Assembly: GCA_035498175.1 (NCBI GenBank)
Contig: DATKAJ010000025.1
Span: forward strand, 62,001-126,000
Origin: JALORV01 sp035498175
Lineage (GTDB): Bacteria > Pseudomonadota > Gammaproteobacteria > Burkholderiales > Burkholderiaceae_F
DNA length: 64,000 nucleotides
Direction: 5' to 3'
Shown here: positions 27,971-38,177 of the stretch, piece after piece
How the letters are laid out: each line of letters starts with the position of its first letter
How positions within the stretch are numbered: position 1 is the stretch's first letter
Program-made: the position numbers and the translations under genes
The notes under the pieces: model-generated
The model's input: the letters and a program-made list of their open reading frames with translations, nothing else
What the model was told of the DNA's origin: nothing
The model's database searches: none

Positions 27971-28124
27971 ACAACCGATGTCGACTGCAGCCCCGAAGGT
28001 GCCTGCCGCGTCCAAGTCTTTGCACTCGGGTCGGGCGCACGGCCGCTCCGAAGCCCGACCCGCATTTTAGGTCGCGCGAACGCACGTGCGCCGCGCAAGC
28101 GGCGCGTACGCGAGCGCGAAAAAC

Positions 28125-29993
28125 ATGAACCGCTACCCCCTCTGGAAATATATCGTCATCGCGGTCGCGCTGCTGATCGGTGCGATGTACACGCTGCCGA
28201 ACTTCTTCGGTGAATCGCCTGCGGTGCAGGTCTCGTCCGGCAAGCCCACCATCAGGGTCGACGCTGCGCTCATGGCGCGGGTCGAAGGGCTGCTGCAAGA
28301 GGCGAAGCTGCCGACCACCGGCATCTTCTTCGACACGCTGACGCTGAACTCGACCGTGCGGGCGCGCTTTGCCGATACCGACCTGCAGCTGCAGGCGAAG
28401 GACCTCCTGCAGAAGGCGCTCAATCCCAACCCGGACGACGCCTCCTATGTCGTCGCGCTGAACCTGATCTCGAATACGCCGGCATGGCTCAAGGCCCTGC
28501 ATGCGCTGCCGATGTACCTCGGCCTTGACCTGCGCGGCGGCGTTCACTTTCTGCTGCAGGTGGACATGCGCGCCGCAGTGGACAAGCGGCTAGAGACCTT
28601 CAGCTCGGACATCCGCACGCTGCTGCGCGAGAAGAACGTCCGCCACGCCGGTATCACCAAGACGACCGGCAGCATCGAGATCAAGTTCCGCGACGTCGAG
28701 ACGCGCGCACGCGCCGAAGACCTGATCCGCGGACAGCTGCGCGAGCTGACGCTGAGGGAGGAAGGCACAGGCCCTGACTTCAGCCTGATCGCAACGCTGT
28801 CGCCGGCAGCGCAGAAGGACATCCAGGACAGCGCGCTGAAGCAGAACATCACCACGCTGCACAACCGAGTCAACGAACTCGGCGTGGCCGAGCCGGTAAT
28901 CCAGCAGCAGGGGGCGGACCGGATCGTCGTGCAGCTGCCGGGGGTGCAGGACGTCGCGCGCGCCAAGCAGATCCTCGGACGCACCGCCACGCTCGAGATC
29001 CGCATGGTCGACCAGGAGGCGATGGCCTCGGGCGCGGCGGGTGCACTGACGGTACCGGAGCGCAAGCCCGACGGTACGGTGACGTCGGTCACGCTGAAGC
29101 GCGAAGTAGTCGTCACCGGCAACCAGCTGAACAACGCCTCGGCGACGATCGACAGCCAGACACAGCGGCCGGCGGTGTCGGTGCGGCTCGACGAGGCCGG
29201 CGGCCGTGCGATGCGCGCCATCACGCGCGACAACATCGGCAAGCTGATGGCGATCGTGCTTTACGAGAAGGGCAAGGGTGAGGCGATCTCCGTCGCGCGC
29301 ATCCAGGGCGAGTTCGGCAACCAGTTCCAGATCACCGGCAACTTCACGGTGCAGGAGACGACCGACCTCGCGCTGCTGATCCGGTCGGGTTCGCTGGCGG
29401 CGCCGATGGAGATCATCGAGGAGCGCACGATCGGCCCGAGCCTGGGCCGCGAGAACATCGAGCGCGGATTCCGCTCGACGCTCTACGGCTTTGCGGCGAT
29501 CGCGACCTTCATGATCCTGTACTACCACGTATTCGGCCTGATCTCGGTGCTGTCCCTCTCGGTCAACGTGATGCTGCTGATCGCGCTGCTGTCGCTGCTG
29601 CAGGCGACGCTGACGTTGCCTGGCATCGCGGCGATCGCGCTCACGCTCGGCATGGCGATCGATGCCAACGTGCTGATCAACGAGCGCGTGCGCGAGGAAC
29701 TGCGCAACGGCCGCAGCGCGCAGCAGGCGATCAGCGAAGGCTACGAGAAGGCGTTCGCGACGATCCTGGACTCGAACGTGACGACGCTGATTGCCGGCAT
29801 TGCACTGCTGCTGTTCGGCTCGGGACCGGTGCGCGGATTTGCCGTAGTGCACTGCCTCGGCATCTTGACCTCGATCTTCTCGGCGGTGTTCGTGTCACGC
29901 GCAATCGTCAACATCGTGTACGGCTACCGCAAGCGCCTGCAGTCGATCTCGGTCGGCCAGATCTGGCGCCCCGGCGCCGCAGCGGCGAAATAG
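28125..29993 (+). CDS. secD: Protein translocase subunit SecD
   Basis: A 622-residue inner-membrane protein that drives late protein export with the proton-motive force. After one N-terminal helix (YIVIAVALLIGAMYTLPNFF) comes the large periplasmic domain with YLGLDLRGGVHFLLQVD. The C-terminal half has five helices with LTLGMAIDANVLINERVREE, the conserved motif. ATG 28125 fits the family start; an upstream in-frame start at 28086 adds only Arg/Ala-rich sequence. Confidence 0.96.
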   Translation: MNRYPLWKYIVIAVALLIGAMYTLPNFFGESPAVQVSSGKPTIRVDAALMARVEGLLQEAKLPTTGIFFDTLTLNSTVRARFADTDLQLQAKDLLQKALNPNPDDASYVVALNLISNTPAWLKALHALPMYLGLDLRGGVHFLLQVDMRAAVDKRLETFSSDIRTLLREKNVRHAGITKTTGSIEIKFRDVETRARAEDLIRGQLRELTLREEGTGPDFSLIATLSPAAQKDIQDSALKQNITTLHNRVNELGVAEPVIQQQGADRIVVQLPGVQDVARAKQILGRTATLEIRMVDQEAMASGAAGALTVPERKPDGTVTSVTLKREVVVTGNQLNNASATIDSQTQRPAVSVRLDEAGGRAMRAITRDNIGKLMAIVLYEKGKGEAISVARIQGEFGNQFQITGNFTVQETTDLALLIRSGSLAAPMEIIEERTIGPSLGRENIERGFRSTLYGFAAIATFMILYYHVFGLISVLSLSVNVMLLIALLSLLQATLTLPGIAAIALTLGMAIDANVLINERVREELRNGRSAQQAISEGYEKAFATILDSNVTTLIAGIALLLFGSGPVRGFAVVHCLGILTSIFSAVFVSRAIVNIVYGYRKRLQSISVGQIWRPGAAAAK

Positions 29994-30005
29994 GCAGAGG
30001 CGAAG

Positions 30006-30941
30006 ATGGAGTTCTTCCGCATCCGGCGCACGATTCCGTTCATGCGCTATTCGCTGATCCTGAATGCGATCAGCTTCATCTCCTTCGGCGTTGCAGTCGC
30101 CTTCCTGCTGACGCGTGGACTTAATCTGTCGGTCGACTTCACCGGCGGCACGGTCATCGAGATCAGCTATCCGCAGGCCGCCAACCTCGAGCAGATCCGC
30201 GGCGCGATCGAGCAGCAGGGCTTTGGCGAGTCGCAGGTGCAGAACTTCGGCACCTCGCGCGACGTGCTGATCCGCCTGCCGCTGGAAAAGGGCACGACCT
30301 CGGGTCAGCAGGCCGAGCGCCTGATGCAGACGCTGAAGGGGCAGGACGCGAACGTCGAACTCAAGCGGGTCGAGTTCGTCGGCCCCGCGGTCGGCGAGGA
30401 GCTCGCGCACGACGGCGCGCTGGCGCTGCTGCTGGTCGTTGTCGGCATCATGATCTACCTGGCGTTCCGCTTCGAGTGGAAGTTCTCGGTCGCGGCGATC
30501 GTCGCCAATCTGCACGACGTCGTGCTGGTGATCGGGATGTTCGCGATCTTCCGCTGGGAGTTCTCGCTGCCGGTGCTCGCCGCGGTGCTCGCCGTGCTCG
30601 GCTATTCGGTCAACGAGTCCGTCATCATCTTTGACCGCGTGCGCGAGCACTTCAAGAAGTTCCGCAAGATGACAACCGTCGAGGTGATCGACAGCGCGAT
30701 CACGGCGACGATCTCACGCACGATCATCACGCATGGCTGCACGCTCGCAATGACGCTGTCAATGTACTTCTTCGGCGGTCCGGCGCTGCACCACTTCGCG
30801 CTGGCGCTGACAATCGGCATCATCTTCGGCATCTACTCGTCGGTCTTCGTCGCTGCGGCGATCGCGATGTACCTCGGCGTCAAGCGCGAGGACCTCGTCA
30901 AGGCGGTCAAGAAGGAGGACGAGCAGCAGCTCGTGCCCTAG
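30006..30941 (+). CDS. secF: Protein translocase subunit SecF
   Basis: A 311-residue partner of SecD with six helices. LNLSVDFTGGTVIEISY near residue 40 is the SecF signature; VLGYSVNESVIIFDRVREHF corresponds to the transmembrane motif shared with SecD. It begins 12 bases after the secD stop. Confidence 0.96.
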   Translation: MEFFRIRRTIPFMRYSLILNAISFISFGVAVAFLLTRGLNLSVDFTGGTVIEISYPQAANLEQIRGAIEQQGFGESQVQNFGTSRDVLIRLPLEKGTTSGQQAERLMQTLKGQDANVELKRVEFVGPAVGEELAHDGALALLLVVVGIMIYLAFRFEWKFSVAAIVANLHDVVLVIGMFAIFRWEFSLPVLAAVLAVLGYSVNESVIIFDRVREHFKKFRKMTTVEVIDSAITATISRTIITHGCTLAMTLSMYFFGGPALHHFALALTIGIIFGIYSSVFVAAAIAMYLGVKREDLVKAVKKEDEQQLVP

Positions 30942-30972
30942 GCGCCCAACCAGCGGGTGACCTCTACGCCGG

Positions 30973-32340
30973 TCAGGCGCGCCGCGCGAGTTCGGCGGCC
31001 TTGCCGATATATGTCGACGGCGTCAGCGCCAGCAGTTGCTCGCGCGCATCGGCGGGCAGGTCGAGCCCCAGGATGAACTCGTGCAGCGCCTCGCGCGTGA
31101 TGCCCTTGCCGCGCGTCAGCGCCTTGAGCTGCTCGTATGGGTTCGGAATGCCATAGCGCCGCATCACCGTCTGCACCGGCTCGGCGAGCACTTCCCAGGC
31201 GTCCGCGAGATCGGCACGCAGGCGCTCCTCGTTGACTTCGAGCTTGCGCAGGCCACGCAGGCAGGCCTCGATGCCGACCAGCGAGTACCCGAACGCGACG
31301 CCCAGATTGCGCAGCACGGTCGAGTCCGTCAGGTCGCGCTGCCAGCGCGACACCGGCAGCTTCTCCGCCAGATGGCGCAGCAGTGCATTGGCGAGCCCGA
31401 AGTTGCCCTCGGAGTTCTCGAAGTCGATCGGATTGACCTTGTGCGGCATCGTCGAGGAGCCGACTTCGCCCGGCTTCAGCTTCTGCCGGAAGTAGCCCAG
31501 CGCGATGTAGCCCCAGACGTCGCGATCGAGGTCGATCAGCACCGTGTTGGCGCGCGCGACCGCATCGAATAACTCGGCCATATAGTCGTGCGGCTCGATC
31601 TGGATCGTGTGGGTGCTGAACTCGAGGCCGAAACCCTCGACGACGTTGCGGGCGAACTTCTCCCAGTCGATCGACGGGTACGCGGCGAGATGCGCGTTGT
31701 AGTTACCGACCGCGCCGTTCATCTTCGCGAACATCGGTACGCGGGCGATCGCGTCGATCGCCCCGGCCAGCCGTACGGCGACGTTGGCGAATTCCTTGCC
31801 GACCGTCGTCGGGCTCGCCGGCTGGCCATGCGTGCGCGACAGCATCGGCAGCTCGGCGTGGCTGTGTGCGAGTTCGCGCAGCAGCGCATGGACGCCGCGC
31901 AACCGGCCCTGAAGCACGAAGCGACCGCGCTCGAGCATCAGCGCGTGCGCGACGTTGTTGATGTCCTCAGAAGTGCACGCGAAGTGGATGAACTCCGAGG
32001 CGTGCGCCAGCGCCGGAACGTCCTGCGTGCGACGCCGGACGAAGTACTCGACGGCCTTGACGTCGTGGTTGGTCTCGGCCTCGATCGCCTTGATCTCAGT
32101 GCAGTCGTCGATGTCGAAGTCGGTGACGAGCTGGCGCAGGCGCGCCTCGGCCTCGCGCGGCAGACGCGGCAGTTCCGGCAGACCGAGCATCGACAGGTTT
32201 ACCAGCCACTCGACCTCGACGCGCAGCCGCTCCCGCATGAACGCGTACTCGGAAAAGACCTCGCGCAGCTCGGCCGTCTGGCGGCCATAGCGGCCGTCGA
32301 GCGGCGACAGTGCGGTCAGGGAAAGCAGTTCGAGGGACAC
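30973..32340 (-). CDS. purB: Adenylosuccinate lyase PurB
   Basis: A 455-residue enzyme acting twice in purine synthesis (SAICAR and adenylosuccinate cleavage). The family signature GSSTMPHKVNPIDFE holds the mobile catalytic loop; TSEDINNVAHALML and RTHGQPASPTTVGKEFAN are also typical of the E. coli-type PurB. Convergent with secF. Divergent from the GST gene across 164 bp, where TATACT at 32466-32471 could be a -10 for the GST gene. Confidence 0.96.
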   Translation of the reverse strand: MSLELLSLTALSPLDGRYGRQTAELREVFSEYAFMRERLRVEVEWLVNLSMLGLPELPRLPREAEARLRQLVTDFDIDDCTEIKAIEAETNHDVKAVEYFVRRRTQDVPALAHASEFIHFACTSEDINNVAHALMLERGRFVLQGRLRGVHALLRELAHSHAELPMLSRTHGQPASPTTVGKEFANVAVRLAGAIDAIARVPMFAKMNGAVGNYNAHLAAYPSIDWEKFARNVVEGFGLEFSTHTIQIEPHDYMAELFDAVARANTVLIDLDRDVWGYIALGYFRQKLKPGEVGSSTMPHKVNPIDFENSEGNFGLANALLRHLAEKLPVSRWQRDLTDSTVLRNLGVAFGYSLVGIEACLRGLRKLEVNEERLRADLADAWEVLAEPVQTVMRRYGIPNPYEQLKALTRGKGITREALHEFILGLDLPADAREQLLALTPSTYIGKAAELARRA

Positions 32341-32504
32341 GGCGGGTCCGCAGACACGGGTGCTACGACCGGTGAACTCGCAGGCAAGCGCAACGAGTGT
32401 AGCAAAGCAGCATCATTCCTTCGCGCGCGAGGCATGCCGGGCACCGCGCGCAGCGGGCCTCCCGATATACTGGGCTACCGCTGCGCAACACGACATCTTC
32501 GCCT

Positions 32505-33128
<624 letters not shown>

Positions 33129-33146
33129 CGCCGCCTCGACCGCAGC

Positions 33147-33932
33147 TCAGGCGAAATCGGGACCGATGCGGTCGATGCGGTCGGTGCAGAACGCGTCCGC
33201 ACCCCAGTCGAGCAGTTCGCGCGCACGCTGCGGTTCGTTCACCGTGTAACAGAACAGCCAGTAGCCGGCGCGCTTGACGTGCGCCGCCTGCACGGCCGTC
33301 AGGTGGCGATGGCTGACGTGCAGCGACGCCGCGCCGAGACGTTCCATTGCGGCTTCCCAGTTGCGCTCGATCCGCTCGACCAGCAGTGCGCGCGGCAGTG
33401 CCGGCTCAGCGGCCCGCGCGGCCTCGAGGGCCGGGACCGAGAACGACGAGAGCAGCGGAATGCGCGCATGCGGCCCGGCGGATGATCCGCCCCCCGTGTC
33501 CGCAAGATCCGCATAGGCGGAAGCAACGACGCGAGCCACCGCCGCGCCGGTGCGGACTTCGTGTCCCGGCGCCGGCTTGATCTCGACATTCGGCCAGATC
33601 GAATGCTCGCGGCAGAAGTCAAGTGCCTGCACCAGCGTCGGTATCGGTTCACCGGCGAAGGCAGGCGAGTGCCACGCGCCCGCGTCGAGTACCGTGAGTT
33701 CGCCCGCGCTGCGGGCAGTCACGTCGCCCTGCTGACCGGTCGTGCGCATCAGAGTCGCGTCGTGCATCAGCACCGGCACTTCGTCGCGTGGGAGCATCGC
33801 GTCGAATTCGACCGCGCGGAAGCCGTGATTCCAGCCGATGCGCAGCGCGGCCAGCGTGTTCTCGGGCGCCAGCGCGCCGGCACCCCGGTGTGCCAGCACG
33901 CGCGGCCACGGCCAGGGTTGGAAGTGACTCAT
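33147..33932 (-). CDS. ugpQ: Glycerophosphodiester phosphodiesterase
   Basis: A 261-residue cytoplasmic GDPD. VLAHRGAGALAPENTLAA carries the catalytic His and metal-binding Glu; FDAMLPRDEVPVLMHDATLMRTT carries the second His and acidic ligands (shown here as separate motifs), and NVEIKPAPG is the third metal motif. It hydrolyses glycerophosphodiesters to glycerol-3-phosphate and an alcohol. It has no signal peptide. The UgpQ name is by family resemblance. Confidence 0.9.
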   Translation of the reverse strand: MSHFQPWPWPRVLAHRGAGALAPENTLAALRIGWNHGFRAVEFDAMLPRDEVPVLMHDATLMRTTGQQGDVTARSAGELTVLDAGAWHSPAFAGEPIPTLVQALDFCREHSIWPNVEIKPAPGHEVRTGAAVARVVASAYADLADTGGGSSAGPHARIPLLSSFSVPALEAARAAEPALPRALLVERIERNWEAAMERLGAASLHVSHRHLTAVQAAHVKRAGYWLFCYTVNEPQRARELLDWGADAFCTDRIDRIGPDFA

Positions 33933-33955
33933 GCGCAGCCTCTAAGCATGCCGCT

Positions 33956-34405
33956 TCAGGCCCGGGTCGCCCGGCGCACGTAGATCATCTTCTCGACCCG
34001 AGCCACGACCATGCCTTCCGCGTCGCGGACTTCGATCGGAAACAGGTGCAGGTGGCGTGCGCCGTCGACCGTCATCCGCTGCATGCGCTGCAGGTCGTTC
34101 TCCCCGAGTTCCAGCCGGGCCCAGACGCGGCCGCGTGCCGGCGCGAGCAGTTCGACCGACCCGGCGCGGTCCCAGACCAGGAACTCCGGCCCCAGCTGTT
34201 GCTGCACCATCAGCGCCGGAAAGGCGTCCGCCATCGCATACAACGCGGCTCCGCTATGCGCCGGGCCGGGGCCGAGGGCCCCGCGCGGACGCAGCGCCAC
34301 CGTGACCGAGCGCCAGTCGGGAGCGATGTGCTCGACCCGGATTCCGTTCGCGACATGCGCCGGCCGGAGGTTCGAGATCAGTCGGTGCCAGCGGACCGAA
34401 CTCAT
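33956..34405 (-). CDS. DUF4442 hotdog-fold protein (thioesterase-like)
   Basis: A 149-residue protein with the pattern of the hotdog thioesterase superfamily: VEHIAPDWRSVTVALR, then AHSGAALYAMADAFPALM (the hotdog helix) and a C-terminal beta region VEKMIYVRRA. It best fits DUF4442. An acyl-CoA substrate is likely but unproven. Same strand as the GDPD gene and 23 bases upstream of it, so the two may be co-transcribed. Confidence 0.75.
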   Translation of the reverse strand: MSSVRWHRLISNLRPAHVANGIRVEHIAPDWRSVTVALRPRGALGPGPAHSGAALYAMADAFPALMVQQQLGPEFLVWDRAGSVELLAPARGRVWARLELGENDLQRMQRMTVDGARHLHLFPIEVRDAEGMVVARVEKMIYVRRATRA

Positions 34406-34495
34406 CGAGCGCCACCGAGCGGAATCATCGGGGCAGTGTAAGCGGCTTTGCGGCGCTATCGCCGCGCGTTTCGGGCGCTGCTAACCTCGCGCGCC

Positions 34496-35716
34496 ATGAC
34501 CACTGCCCTCGGCCATTTGCGTGTGCTCGACCTGACGCGGGTGCTCGCGGGGCCGTGGTGCACGCAACTGCTGGCCGACCTCGGTGCAGACGTGATCAAG
34601 ATCGAGCGTCCGGGCAGCGGCGACGACACGCGCGCCTGGGGACCGCCCTACCTTACCGACACGGACGGTCGCGAGACCAGCGAGGCTGCCTATTACCTCG
34701 CTGCGAACCGCAACAAGCGCTCGGTCACCATCGACATCACACGGCCCGAGGGCCAGGATCTCGTGCGACGCCTCGCGCAGCAGTCCGACGTCGTCGTGGA
34801 GAACTACAAGGTCGACCAGCTCAAATCGCTGGGACTCGACTACGACGCGCTGTCGCGCGGACACCCGCGACTCATCTACTGCTCGATTACCGGATTCGGC
34901 CAGACCGGCCCGCACCGCGAGCGGCCGGGATACGACTTCATCATCCAGGGCAGCGGCGGATTCATGTCGATCACCGGGGAGCGCGACGACCGCCCCGGAG
35001 GCGGCCCGCAGAAGGCGGGCGTGGCGGTCAGCGACCTGATGACCGGCATGTACGCGACCGTGGCGATCCTGGCAGCGCTCGCGCATCGCGAACGCAGTGG
35101 CACCGGACAGCACATCGACCTCGCGCTCTACGACGTCATGCTCGCGATGCTCGCGAACATGAACATGAACTACCTGACGAGCGGCCGCGCGCCGGGCCGC
35201 GCGGGCAACGCACATCCGAACATCGTTCCGTATCAGGTCTTCGCTGCGGCGGACGGCCACCTGATCGTCGCGGTCGGTAACGATTCGCAGTACGCCAAGT
35301 TCTGCGAGGTTGCAGGGCGGCCGGACCTTGCCGCTGATCCGCGCTTCGTGCGCAACGCGGATCGCGTTCGCCACCGCTCGGTGCTGGTGCCGATGCTGGA
35401 GGAGGTCGTGCGTCAGCACACCGTCGCGTGGTGGCTCGATGCGCTCGATGCGGCCAAGGTGCCCTGCGGCCCCATCAACGACATCGCGCATGCGCTGGCG
35501 GACCCACAGGTGGCCGCGCGCGGCATGCGCATCGACCTGCCCCATCCGCTGGCCGGGACGGTGCCGCTGGTCGCCAACCCGATCCATCTTTCACGGACCG
35601 CGGCGACCTACGAACGCGCACCACCCCTGCTCGGCCAGCACACCGACGACGTGCTGCGGGACCTGCAGCTGGGCGCGACCGAAATCGCAGCACTGAGGTC
35701 AGCGGGGATCGTGTGA
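34496..35716 (+). CDS. CaiB/BaiF (class III) CoA-transferase
   Basis: A 406-residue CoA-transferase. LRVLDLTRVLAGPWCTQLLA and ADVIKIERPGSGDDTRAWGP are the family N-terminus; GYDFIIQGSGG and SDLMTGMYATVAILAAL follow. The catalytic Asp falls in the VSDLMTGM region. It transfers CoA between carboxylates; acceptor unknown. ATG 34496 is preferred over an upstream start in Arg-rich sequence. Its stop overlaps the acylphosphatase GTG. Confidence 0.93.
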   Translation: MTTALGHLRVLDLTRVLAGPWCTQLLADLGADVIKIERPGSGDDTRAWGPPYLTDTDGRETSEAAYYLAANRNKRSVTIDITRPEGQDLVRRLAQQSDVVVENYKVDQLKSLGLDYDALSRGHPRLIYCSITGFGQTGPHRERPGYDFIIQGSGGFMSITGERDDRPGGGPQKAGVAVSDLMTGMYATVAILAALAHRERSGTGQHIDLALYDVMLAMLANMNMNYLTSGRAPGRAGNAHPNIVPYQVFAAADGHLIVAVGNDSQYAKFCEVAGRPDLAADPRFVRNADRVRHRSVLVPMLEEVVRQHTVAWWLDALDAAKVPCGPINDIAHALADPQVAARGMRIDLPHPLAGTVPLVANPIHLSRTAATYERAPPLLGQHTDDVLRDLQLGATEIAALRSAGIV

Positions 35717-36006
35717 TCGCCGCGCTGCACCTGGTAATCCAGGGCCGCGTGCAGGGCGTCGGCTTTCGCCATGCGATGTGCAAGCAGGCGACGCTGCTCG
35801 GCCTAGAGGGCTGGGTGCGCAACCGCGGCGACGGCAGCGTCGAGGCGGTCGTGGTCGGACCCGCCGAGCACGTCGACCTGCTGCACGCCTGGTGCTGGCG
35901 TGGCCCGCCCGGCGCCCGGGTCGCCGTCGTCACGCGCCGGGCCGCGACGGCCGCCGAAGAGGACGACGCGCTCGGCGGTGGCTTCGCGCAGCGACCGAAC
36001 CTCTGA
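35713..36006 (+). CDS. Acylphosphatase
   Basis: A 97-residue enzyme from GTG 35713, which overlaps the CoA-transferase TGA. The signature IQGRVQGVGFRHAM carries the catalytic Arg, and WVRNRGDGSVEAVVVGP carries the catalytic Asn. It hydrolyses carboxyl-phosphate bonds of acyl phosphates. The open frame extending upstream is a shadow of the CoA-transferase. Confidence 0.93.
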   Translation: MIAALHLVIQGRVQGVGFRHAMCKQATLLGLEGWVRNRGDGSVEAVVVGPAEHVDLLHAWCWRGPPGARVAVVTRRAATAAEEDDALGGGFAQRPNL

Positions 36007-36039
36007 CGACCGGCGCGAAGCGCCGATGCAGCCCCGATC

Positions 36040-36618
36040 TCAGGCGCCGGGCGAGTAGATGCGGGTGTCGAACTGGGGATAGGTGAGCGCGGTCAGCACG
36101 TGGTCACGCCACGCGCCGTTGATGAACAGATAGTTGCGGGCCAGCCCCTCGACCTGAAACCCGAGGCGCTGCAGCAGGCGCGCGCTGCGCTGGTTCTCGG
36201 GCACGTGGTTGGCCTGCACCCGGTGCAGCCGCAGGCCCCGGAACGCATGATCCAGCGCAGCCTGCAGCGCTTCGAACATCAGGCCCCGCCCCTGGCATCG
36301 ACCATCGGCGGCGTAACCGAGCATGCAGGACTGGAACGGTCCGCGCACGATCTGCGTGAAATTGACGCGACCCACGATCCGGTCGGGATCGTCTCGGAGC
36401 AGCAAGACCCAGCGCGCGACCGCGCCGTCGGCCTGATCATCGACCGCACGCTGCGCTTCGGCAATCCAGAACTCGACTTCCGTGATGCCGCGCGGCCGCG
36501 GCGGGTCCCAGGGGCGCAGGTGCGCTTCGTTGCGCACGAAGAATTGCGCCAGCCGCGAGGCGTGTTGCGGCGCCATCGGCTCCAGCACGAGGCGCGGGGT
36601 GGTGAGGACAATCGTCAT
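36040..36618 (-). CDS. GNAT-family N-acetyltransferase (RimJ/RimL-like)
   Basis: A 192-residue acetyltransferase. TTPRLVLEPMAPQHASRLAQ begins the RimJ-type domain, CQGRGLMFEALQAALDHAF is the acetyl-CoA-binding motif A (Q/RxxGxG/A), and RVQANHVPENQRSARLLQRL and GFQVEGLARNYLFING complete it. Close in pattern to the S5-alanine acetyltransferase RimJ, though the target cannot be read from sequence. Confidence 0.9.
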   Translation of the reverse strand: MTIVLTTPRLVLEPMAPQHASRLAQFFVRNEAHLRPWDPPRPRGITEVEFWIAEAQRAVDDQADGAVARWVLLLRDDPDRIVGRVNFTQIVRGPFQSCMLGYAADGRCQGRGLMFEALQAALDHAFRGLRLHRVQANHVPENQRSARLLQRLGFQVEGLARNYLFINGAWRDHVLTALTYPQFDTRIYSPGA

Positions 36619-36704
36619 GACGAGCGGTCAGGTGCGATGACACGGCCGCGCCGTTTTCCGATCTAATGCGGGCCACAAGAATTATCGCCACAAGGAGACG
36701 ATTC

Positions 36705-37688
36705 GTGTATCGCGCAGTGCGCGTGCTCGCCATGGCACTGGCGTTCGCCGCGTGTGCGATTGCGGCGGCACAGGCGCCGACGTATCCAGCCAAGCCGATC
36801 CGGCTGGTCGTTCCGTATCCGGCGGGTGGACCGCTCGACACCGCCGCGCGCGGACTCGCCGAGCAGGTCAAGGCGACGCTCGGCGTCGTCGTCGTCGAAA
36901 ACCGACCCGGGGCCGGCGGCAACCTCGGTGTGGACCAGGTCGCGAAGTCGCCGGCGGACGGCTACTCGCTGGTCATCGGCGCCGTCGCAACGCATGCGGT
37001 GAATCCCTGGCTGTTCCGCAAGCTGCCATACGATCCCGCTCGGGACTTCGTGCCGATCACGCTGATCGCGCATGTGCCGAACGTGCTGGTGATGACGCCC
37101 GAGCGCGCCGTGCAGCTTGGGATCGGCAGCACGCACGACTTCCTCGAGTATCTGCGCCGGCATCCGGGCCAGCTCAACTATGCATCGGGCGGCAACGGCA
37201 GTGCCGGACACATGGCAGGCGAGCTGCTGAAGTCGCAGGGGAGCGTGTCCGCGGTCCACATCCCGTACGCCGGGGCCGGTCCGGCGCAGCTCGGCCTGCT
37301 GGCGGGCCAGACCGACTTCATGTTCGACAACCTGGCATCCGCGCTGCCGCAGATCCGCGCGGGCAAGCTCAAGGCGCTGGCCGTCACGACGCGGCAGCGC
37401 GCCGCCTCCCTGCCCGAGGTGCCGACGATGGCAGAGAGCGGCCTGCCAGGATTCGACGTATCGACGTGGTTCGGCGTCTTTGCGCCCGCCGGCACACCGC
37501 CCGCGATCGTGACGCGACTGAACGAAACGATGACCGCGGCGCTGCGCACGCCCGAGATGCGCGAGCGGCTGGCCAGAATGGGCGCGGACCCCGCACCGAT
37601 GTCGTCAGCGCAGTTCGCCGATCTCGTCCGCGCCGAACTCGCGAAGTACGAAAAGGTCGTCAGGTTTTCCGGCGCACGCGTCGACTGA
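36705..37688 (+). CDS. Bug-family (TctC) periplasmic substrate-binding protein
   Basis: A 327-residue periplasmic receptor of the tripartite tricarboxylate transporter type. The GTG at 36705 has an AAGGAGA ribosome site, preferred over ATG 36666. Signal peptide VRVLAMALAFAACAIAAAQA, then KPIRLVVPYPAGGPLDTAAR and ENRPGAGGNLGVDQVAKSPA, both typical Bug motifs. It is followed at once by tctB and tctA, so it should be their receptor. Substrate unknown (carboxylates are usual). Confidence 0.92.
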   Translation: MYRAVRVLAMALAFAACAIAAAQAPTYPAKPIRLVVPYPAGGPLDTAARGLAEQVKATLGVVVVENRPGAGGNLGVDQVAKSPADGYSLVIGAVATHAVNPWLFRKLPYDPARDFVPITLIAHVPNVLVMTPERAVQLGIGSTHDFLEYLRRHPGQLNYASGGNGSAGHMAGELLKSQGSVSAVHIPYAGAGPAQLGLLAGQTDFMFDNLASALPQIRAGKLKALAVTTRQRAASLPEVPTMAESGLPGFDVSTWFGVFAPAGTPPAIVTRLNETMTAALRTPEMRERLARMGADPAPMSSAQFADLVRAELAKYEKVVRFSGARVD

Positions 37689-37707
37689 GAAAGCGGAGGC
37701 ACCTGCC

Positions 37708-38169
37708 ATGCAGATCCGAAATGCCCAGGACTTCTGGTCCGGAGTCCTGTTCGCCGCATTCGGCGCGTTCTTCATCATCTTCGCGCGCGAATACGACATG
37801 GGCAGCGCCGCGCGCATGGGGCCCGCGTTCTTCCCGACGATGCTGGGCGGACTGCTGGTGCTGCTGGGGATACTGGTCGGTGCCCGGTCGCTGGCGGCGG
37901 GCGCGGGCGACGGCAAGATCTCCCGCTTCCACTTCAAGCCGCTGCTGCTCGTGCTCGGCGCGGTGATCGCCTTCGGCGTGCTGCTGCGGCCGGGCGGCCT
38001 GCTGGTCGCGCTCGCGGCACTGGTCGGCATCTCGAGCCTCGGCGGTGACCAGTTCAGGCTGCGCGACGTCGTGCTGCTGACCATCCTGCTGGCGCTGCTG
38101 GTGCTGGCGGTGTTCATCTGGGGCCTCGGCATGACGATCCCGGTCCTTCCCGCATTCATGCAGGACTAG
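37708..38169 (+). CDS. Tripartite tricarboxylate transporter TctB-family small membrane subunit
   Basis: A 153-residue protein with four hydrophobic segments. DFWSGVLFAAFGAFFIIFAR and the motif MGPAFFPTMLGGLLVLLG are the TctB family pattern. It forms the small membrane component with TctA. It lies 19 bases after the Bug gene and 8 before tctA. Confidence 0.9.
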   Translation: MQIRNAQDFWSGVLFAAFGAFFIIFAREYDMGSAARMGPAFFPTMLGGLLVLLGILVGARSLAAGAGDGKISRFHFKPLLLVLGAVIAFGVLLRPGGLLVALAALVGISSLGGDQFRLRDVVLLTILLALLVLAVFIWGLGMTIPVLPAFMQD

Positions 38170-38177
38170 GAGCGGCG

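Noticed and set aside
28590..29852. 420-codon minus-strand ORF opposite secD
   Set aside because: Shadow frame; sequence is low-complexity Arg/Gln/His-rich, and secD is certain.
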